Positions 58,088-64,000 of a DNA stretch of 64,000 bases are shown here, in pieces. The stretch's first letter is position 1, and each line of letters starts with the position of its first letter. This stretch comes from Brachycybe producta. Taxonomy: Eukaryota; Arthropoda; Diplopoda; Playtdesmida; Andrognathidae. The DNA is taken from assembly GCA_036925085.1 (NCBI GenBank), contig JAUPFP010000025.1, positions 3,515,733 through 3,579,732 on the forward strand, in the 5' to 3' direction. The notes beneath the pieces were generated by a model. The model was not told where the DNA came from, did no database searches, and worked only from the letters and a program-made list of their open reading frames with translations. The translations under genes and the position numbers were made by a program.

Positions 58088-58713
58088 GGTGGCGCTGATC
58101 AAGCGCCAAATTGAATAAGCGCCAAATTGAATAAGCGCCAAATTGAACAAACGCCAAACTGAATAACTGCCAAACTGAATAAACGCCAAATGGAACAAAC
58201 GCCAAACTGAATAAAAGCCAAATGGAACAAACGCCAAACTGAATAAGCGCCAAATGGAACAAACGCCAAACTGAACAAGCGCCAAACTGAATAACCGCCA
58301 AACTGAATAACCGCCAAAATGTGATAAATACATTGTTAGGTTAGGTTAGGTTAGGTTAGGAATGGTTAGGTTAGGTTAGGATTGGTTAGGTTAGGTTAGG
58401 TTAGGATTGGTTAGGTTAGCATATTCTGTTTGTAAATCTGCACAGTCTGACGTCTATAAAAGCTCACAATATTTGGACCATCAGAATTTACAAAAAACCT
58501 GAATAACCGCCAAACTGAATAAACGCCAAATGGAACAAACGCCAAACTGAATAAGCGCCAAATGGAACAAACGCCAAACTGAATAAGCGCCAAATGGAAG
58601 AAACGCCAAACTGAATAAAAGCCAAAAATTTGGCGGTTATTCAGTTTAGCGTTTGTTCCATTTGGCGCTTATTCAGTTTGGCGTTTGTTCAATTTGGCGC
58701 TTATTCAGTCGCC
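58088..58713. mobile_element. Large inverted-repeat element with GCCAAACTGAATAA arm repeats and TTAGG core
   Basis: The left arm is an array of GCGCCAAACTGAATAA / ACGCCAAATGGAACA units. The right side repeats the same units and then, from 58,627, has them inverted (TTATTCAGTTTGGCG). The centre (58,335-58,420) consists of GGTTAGGTTAGG runs interrupted by AATGG and ATTGG. The long open frames on the minus strand (FGVCSIWRLF repeats) are by-products. A fragment of the right end recurs at 61,053-61,072. Confidence 0.75.
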
Positions 58714-59198
58714 CCAAATAATGTGCTATTTTCTTTTCTTTTCTTCAAGTTAATATAAAATTCATTTTTTCCAATACACATTATTTGGCGGGGAATTTTA
58801 AATACTGTATTCATCGTGGAATTAATTATACTGCTAATAACACATTTAGCAACAAATATAATTAACATGCTAATGGAAAATATTATTAACAATTCTAGAG
58901 ACATCTAACGATGTTAATACCAAATGTTTTAATACATATGAATAACAAGTATATAGGCTTGTATAGGCTGATTTTTAAGACGTTAAAAATCAGTGCCTAT
59001 AACACGTGTTTTCAGCAATGTTACCTCCGGTGTAACCGTTACATATTTCTTATTAACATTTTGCTACTAACAATGTTTTTGCTATTTCTCTGGTGTAAAG
59101 CCACCTATATATCTATGATTGGTTATTGCTTTTACTCAACAAGCTGTTTTCAATTTTTTTTTCCCCCAAAAGTGTCAACATGAGCTCCTACGATAAAC

Positions 59199-59351
59199 AT
59201 GGATTCTCATCGCAAGTGTTTGCACTGTCACACTGACATTTTATTTCCAACAGCCAATTTTTGTTTTTTTTGTGGCATGCAATGTACACCAATTAAATCT
59301 GAAAGTGATTATATTCATATACTATTGGATATGTTAAGTGTAGGCTTATAG
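59199..59351 (+). CDS. Possible 50-aa zinc-ribbon peptide or exon
   Basis: The frame encodes KCLHCHTDI and then FCFFCGMQC, a CxxC-x(14)-CxxC zinc-ribbon pattern, within 50 residues ending in TAG. A pyrimidine tract with CCCCCAAAAG just upstream could be an acceptor. A second short frame (59,509-59,616), also directly after an acceptor-like TATTATCAG, follows. Such N-terminal zinc ribbons occur in some transposon-encoded and regulatory proteins, but I recognise no specific family. It may be the start of a degraded TE gene. Confidence 0.3.
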   Translation: MDSHRKCLHCHTDILFPTANFCFFCGMQCTPIKSESDYIHILLDMLSVGL

Positions 59352-59508
59352 TAATGTTCTTAAGTAATGGAAGTTTGCTGCCTAACTTAGTATTAGCAAT
59401 ATTAAAAAAAAAACAGCAAAAATCCATAATGTTGGAACTACTATACCACACCACTGAATAAAAAGATTTTTTTCATTAGTTTTTACTTTAGTATTATCAG
59501 GTTGAGAA

Positions 59509-59616
59509 ATGGCTTTAGCGCAACTACAAACCAGTACCCCTACAACCTGTGATGATCTATGTAACAAGCGGAAGTCTACTTTATCCCCATCATTGGCCGA
59601 GTATTTGCAGTTTTAA
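59509..59616 (+). CDS. Possible short exon downstream of the zinc-ribbon frame
   Basis: Thirty-five codons from an ATG 8 nt after TATTATCAG end at TAA in an A10 run. The following sequence is Lys-rich in another frame, so a slip in the A tract may have interrupted a longer frame. No family is recognised. Confidence 0.2.
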   Translation: MALAQLQTSTPTTCDDLCNKRKSTLSPSLAEYLQF

Positions 59617-59724
59617 AAAAAAAACAGACAGGACGAAAAAATTAAGCACCACAAGGCAAAACTAAAGGAAACAACTAAAAAAGTGAAAGTAAAAACAATT
59701 TGTTTTCTAAAGTTTTGAAAACAG

Positions 59725-60330
59725 TTAAGAGCCTAGATCCCCGTCCATCTTGTTGTTTTCAGCAGATGACAACGAGGCAAATGAGTGTTCTTATATGGTG
59801 TTACTAAAACTGCAAGAAATCGCCTCACAATCACTCAATTAAAATACAGTAAAGTGCAAAATGCAATGAAAAGTATTGTTCTTCACGTGCTCGATTTATA
59901 TAATTTTTGAAAAGGTCCTTCTATTTTTAAACAAGGTTCAAAGTCGTTCGTTTTTTAACCCCATGTTAAATCTCATTGGCCCCAAAACCGTCACACAAAC
60001 ATTTGAACAACTCGTTAAAAACGATTTAGAACAATAACAAAATAATTAGCACATATATTCATGTACTGGCTTCACGATGTTTCCTTTTTATAAATTTTGA
60101 AAAGGTCCTTCTATTTTTTAATAACGTTTAAAATCGTACGTTTTTTAACTCCATGTTAAGTTCCATAGGACTAAAACACCGTCCAACAAAAGTTAAGAGG
60201 ATTAAAAATGATTTAGAGCAATCAGAAAAATTAGCACGTACTTACACGTGTTTATTGCCTTCAGGATTATTCCTTGTTCTAAATTTGAAAAGGGCTTTCT
60301 ATTTTTAAATAACATTTAATAACATTTTAT
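59725..60330. mobile_element. TTAA-type element with tandem repeats, right end lost
   Basis: It starts TTAAGAGCCTAGATCCCCGT and runs collinear with 48,750-49,350, including the internal repeats (TTTGAAAAGGTCCTTC). The right terminus is missing. Confidence 0.65.
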
Positions 60331-60482
60331 CCAAAACTTCGGATGACTGTTTTTGCCATTTGCAATATCAATTATTTGTGTCATACATTTTGCAATAAAC
60401 AAACAAAAAAAATGCCAATAAAAATTTAGTTTTTTTTATGTAACTGCAAGTATTTACAGTTGCCTCCCCATAAGATAAAGCA

Positions 60483-60662
60483 GGTGACGTCAGAGGGGTT
60501 GACACAAAATTTTGGTTTGTGTCATTTTGCCAAGACAGGTAAAAACAAAAGAATGCAACAACCCTTTTTTTTAAGTGTTGAGTATGTTTCATATCATATC
60601 CCTTTTCTACCAGCTTAAATGACAAAATCCACAACTTTTGGTCAACCCCTCTGACGTCACCA
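60483..60662. mobile_element. Palindromic MITE with GGTGACGTCAGAGGGGTTGAC ends
   Basis: GGTGACGTCAGAGGGGTTG and its exact inverse CAACCCCTCTGACGTCACC delimit it, with further pairing of ACAAAATTTTGG-type inner ends. The ends each contain a TGACGTCA-like (CRE-type) core. Confidence 0.7.
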
Positions 60663-60856
60663 GCTTCAAACAAACCACAGCACAGAGTTTTCCATATTTC
60701 ACAAACACCCTGTAGTATATCTACTGAACTTTGAATTTATATTCAAGTTTTTTTTTTATGAAAATTGTTGCTCTTTTAAAATTTTAATATTAAACCTATA
60801 GGCAGAAGGAATAGACTGGCCACAATATGGTTTTCATTCCAATTAGTATTTAGCGT

Positions 60857-61050
60857 ACAGGCAATTGTGCCCAGCATTAAAATTTTATTGGCTCCGCCCT
60901 TTTATGAGCGTCATCAATTTCTAATTGGTTTGTTACTTGGTATGATGTCACATGTCCCGCCCTTTTCAATTTCTAATTAGTTGATATTTGATCTGACGCT
61001 AATAAAAGAGCGGGGTCAATAAAATTTTAATGCTGGGCACAATTGCCTGT
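60857..61050. mobile_element. Palindromic MITE, ACAGGCAATTGTGCCC ends
   Basis: ACAGGCAATTGTGCCCAGC and its inverse at 61,032-61,050 delimit the element. Internal CCGCCC, TCTAATTGGTT and GATGTCAC motifs are shared with the copies at 61.8, 62.8 and 63.1 kb. Confidence 0.75.
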
Positions 61051-61249
61051 TTTAGCGTTTATTCAGTCGCAATGTTTACAAGAAGAGTGAAAGCCACAAC
61101 CAATGTTGTTCACAATATCTGAAACCAACTAAGTAAAAGTGTTGATTAGCTTGATTTCTAAAATCAAGTTTTGATTATTGTTTTGTTTGTTGTTAAAATC
61201 ATTTATTTTAAAATCAAAACACAAAGGTAAGAAATACATTAAAAAATAC

Positions 61250-61369
61250 GTTTCCACTCAGACTCATGAGTCTGCAACAACATCTAAACAACAACTTCAT
61301 TTACAAACTCAAAAATATGCAATTTTTGTTAAGGTAAATGTTACAGACTCATGAGTCTGAATGGAAACA
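61250..61369. mobile_element. Short MITE with GTTTCCACTCAGACTCATGAG ends
   Basis: GTTTCCACTCAGACTCATGA (left) pairs with TCATGAGTCTGAATGGAAAC (right). Copies of the ends also bound 62,681-63,426, where another MITE is nested. Confidence 0.65.
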
Positions 61370-61772
61370 GTACTTAAAAATGTATATAAAAATGTCTTTC
61401 AGTGGTTATAACTATATGTCTGTACGGGTCGTATTCTCAATGGTGTTTAAGTCAAAGCTAGTGCTAAACTCATCAAACTTTACATGACACTTTATCAAAA
61501 GTTCACACGTTTAGCTTTGACTTAGCAATCATTAAAAATTCAACACTAAGTATCCCTACGAACAAACCTTTTCATGGAATGCATACAATGTGTAAATTGC
61601 ATACTTTTTGGAATTGTGCACAATCATAATTATCTAAAAATTTTAAAAAAAAAATTGTTAGTAAAGTAATTTTGTTGCTACAGAATAGCAACAAAATGAA
61701 TTGGATTGTGCATTTTTCGTTATTCATTCTAGCAACTGTTTCAGACACTTAATTACGTGTTTTATTATTACA

Positions 61773-62310
61773 CTAGTGGGGTAACCCGTCATAAATGACG
61801 GGAACAAAATTCACAGGCAATTGTGCCCAGCATTAGAATTTCTTTTCCTCCGGCCTTTTATGACGTCAGACCAAGTAACAAACCAATTATAAATTGATGA
61901 CGTTCATAAAAGGGTAGAAGAAAAGAAATTCGAATGCTGGGCACAGTTGCCCGTGATAAATTTTAGTTTAATTTTGCTACTATTATTTCCTCCCCTTTTT
62001 ATATTTGAAAGAGAAAATGAGTTTTTCATTTTCTCTGGTGTGCGCATGCGCGTCGTTTGTTCCTTTTTTTACTCCTTTCATTTCAATTTCAGTCACCCCC
62101 TCCCCCTTTTTTCTCCCTCCATGTTTCTCTCCCCCCTTCTACACTTTCCAACCTTTTCCCCTCTCCAATTTAATATCATGGGGTTCTTGGATGTTGAGTG
62201 TGCAACCTATAGTTGACCTTGAGAAAAAAAGCGGTTCATTTATTCATTTAAATTTATATAAATTGTACAGCGTTAATCACACACACACACACACACAGAG
62301 ACCTGGCTTA
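61773..62310 (-). mobile_element. Non-autonomous Helitron carrying a palindromic MITE
   Basis: CTAG at 61,773 (A before it), then the GACGGG hairpin, gives the 3' end on the minus strand. The body includes a MITE (61,813-61,954), GCATGCGCGTCG, a pyrimidine tract and a CA repeat. The 5' end is degraded (GACCTGGCTTA in place of GATCTGGGA). This is the longest version of the family here. Confidence 0.75.
61813..61954. mobile_element. Palindromic MITE inside Helitron
   Basis: ACAGGCAATTGTGCCCAGC and the inverted GCTGGGCACAGTTGCCCGT delimit it. The neighbouring Helitron at 62,323 lacks all but the first 17 bp of it. Confidence 0.7.
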
Positions 62311-62322
62311 ATATATAAATAA

Positions 62323-62632
62323 CTAGTGGGGTAACCCGTCATAAATGACGGGAGCAAAATTCACAGGCAATTGTGCACATGCGCATCGTTTTTTCCTTTT
62401 TTTACTCCTTTCATTTCAATTTCAGCCACCCCCTCCCACTTCACCCCTCGACGTTTCTCTTCCCCCCTCTACACTTTCCAACCTTTTCCCCTCTTTAATA
62501 TCATGGGGTTCTTGGATGGGAAGAGTTCAACATATAGTTGACCTTGAGAAAAAAAAAAGCAGTTCATTTATTTAAATTTATATAAATTCCGACACAGGGT
62601 TAGTTCCCTCTCACACACACACAGATCTGGGA
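62323..62632 (-). mobile_element. Non-autonomous Helitron, complete ends
   Basis: On the minus strand it starts TCCCAGATCTGTGTGTG right after A and ends with the CCCGTCATTTATGACGGG hairpin, TTACCCCA, then CTAG before T. It abuts the previous Helitron, separated by about 12 nt. It is 310 bp, with no coding sequence. Confidence 0.85.
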
Positions 62633-62789
62633 TATTATATATATAAAATAGTACGCCTTTCTTATATTTGCATAAAAGTACATTTTCACTCAGACATAGG
62701 AGTCTGTATATATTAGTCTGCAACAGGACACATGTAGACTCGAAAAATGCTGAAAAACAATAGAAATGTTTATGTTGGAAGAACCAGCT

Positions 62790-62985
62790 ACAGGCAAGTA
62801 TGCCCAGCAGTAAAAATTTTGTTGGCTCCGCCCTTTTATGAGCATCAGACCAAACACCAACCAATCAAAAATTGAAAAGAGCGGGGCATGTGACATCAGA
62901 CCAAGTAACAAACCAATTAGAAATTGATGAAGCTCATAAAAAGGGCGGGGCCAACAAAATTTGAATGCTGCGCACACATGCCTGT
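62790..62985. mobile_element. Palindromic MITE, ACAGGCAAGTATGCCC ends
   Basis: Inverted ends and inverted CTCCGCCCTTTTATGAGC motifs are visible. It is nested between the GTTTCCACTCAGAC-type ends at 62,681 and 63,426. A partial relative follows at 63,090-63,200. Confidence 0.7.
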
Positions 62986-63429
62986 GAAACAGCTCCATGA
63001 GCAAAATCTTTTGTTTCTTCATAAACAAATGAGCAGAAAAGAAAAGAAAAAACGAGTCAGTGCGCATCAAAACGTGAGTCAAACTTGGTTTGTTATTTGG
63101 TATGATGTCAGATGTCCCGCCCTTTTCAATTTCTAATTGGTTGATATTTGGTCTGACGCTCATAAAAGGGTGGGGCAAACGAAATCTTAGTGCTGGGCAG
63201 AGAGATGTGGATGGGATGAGACTAAAAAAAATAAGACGGGACCTGTGAGACTGGTGGGATGATATGCCTTGGTATGGGACGAAGCCCTAGTAAGATGGGT
63301 AAGGGATGGTACCAAAATTTGTTGCTACTTTTGGTCTCTCTAGTGGAAACGCAACAATTATATGCATCTGGATTCATGTCTATTTTTCATGAAAATGTTT
63401 ACAGACTCTTGAGTCTGAGTGGAAACAAT

Positions 63430-64000
63430 GTGTTGTGCACACATTTATATTTTCACAAAGTATTGATCACATTAAGTTGTAGGGAATTTCCCCCATTACT
63501 GTTATCATTCATAAGTTAAGATCAAAGATCAAAATTGTGTAAAGAATATTAAATTTCACTGATAAAATAAGCTGAAAATACAGTATGCGACAGAAACAAT
63601 GAACCCAGCCAATTGCAATCGGGCGACACAGTCTGTTTGTTGAATATTTAACATCTCAAACAACAATTAAAGAAAGTTACACATTTGACATTTCAGCATG
63701 GAAAGGAGTCAAGAATTTTTAAAGTTCGAAAAAAAAAAGGTCAAAAACCAAGATTTGATTTTTTAACTTGGCTTTTTTTTAAACGAAAAATATTTAAATG
63801 CTCGAAAACCTCTAAAATGCCTCAGGAGCACTCATCTGGCTCCAGAAGTCCCAAAAACCTTGGAAAAACAGGGTTGTTAAAAACTGAAAACCGTACGTTT
63901 ATCACGAAAAATCGGATAACCGAGAATGAAATCTCAATGTAAAACAATATTTTTAATTATATTTTTCATTTTTCACAAACCAGGAGACAAATACAAGATG
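63430..64000. other. Non-coding stretch to window end
   Basis: I see no repeat or gene I can name. An open frame at 63,685-63,942 is Lys/Ser-rich and has no recognisable family or splice context. Confidence 0.4.

Noticed and set aside
58014..58593. Long overlapping minus-strand open frames with FGVCSIWRLF-type repeats
   Set aside because: They arise in all three frames from a GCCAAACTGAATAA-type DNA tandem repeat inside an inverted-repeat element; no protein is implied.

Overview
This is 64 kb of AT-rich, TE-dense nuclear DNA from a multicellular animal, almost certainly an invertebrate. The evidence is spliced genes with GT-AG introns and TATA boxes, a decayed CR1/L2-type LINE, a solo LTR, tRNA-derived SINE remnants, non-autonomous Helitrons and many MITE families. 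The phylum cannot be fixed from the window. Short TTAGG tracts are present, but they lie inside transposable elements and are weak evidence for arthropods.

Layout. Positions 1-25,150 are a mosaic of two large repeat units (called A and B here) present about three times: A at 1-2,390, 5,584-9,240 and 14,088-22,600 (third copy split by a LINE); B at 2,390-5,330, 10,400-10,960 (partial) and 22,640-24,770. The third A copy carries the LINE (about 14,158-19,226), whose ORF1 is itself split by an 834-bp solo LTR. Positions 12,225-13,930 and 26,470-30,640 are a second segmental duplication with short conserved reading frames on the minus strand; the second copy is interrupted by another solo LTR. 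From 31.9 to 32.2 kb lies a foldback element. A small, well-supported gene at 32.7-34.9 kb (TATA box, probable non-coding first exon, signal-peptide exon, cysteine-rich exon) encodes a secreted peptide with the six-cysteine CS-alpha-beta (defensin-like) spacing. Positions 35-41 kb are MITEs, a Helitron and AT-rich repeats, including a perfect palindrome with 51-bp arms.

The main genic region is 41-57.3 kb on the plus strand: two neighbouring genes with duplicated promoters, built from repeated exons. Five large related exons (42,012; 43,054; 51,344; 52,485; 53,901) and a sixth divergent one (56,013) each encode an alpha-helical module resembling the N-terminal domain of the EXD3/Mut-7/Nibbler 3'-5' exoribonucleases. 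Visible internal boundaries are phase 1 and the inter-module introns are only 96-99 bp. Neither an exonuclease (DEDD) domain nor a complete Mut7-C nuclease domain is visible; each gene ends in a short CxxCG...CxC zinc-ribbon-like segment. I read this as a local expansion of nuclease-less Mut-7-like proteins. A role in small-RNA or transposon control is only a hypothesis from the family.

Positions 57.3-64 kb return to repeats: a 21-bp minisatellite, a large inverted-repeat element with a TTAGG-type core, a small zinc-ribbon ORF, nested palindromic MITEs and two more Helitrons.
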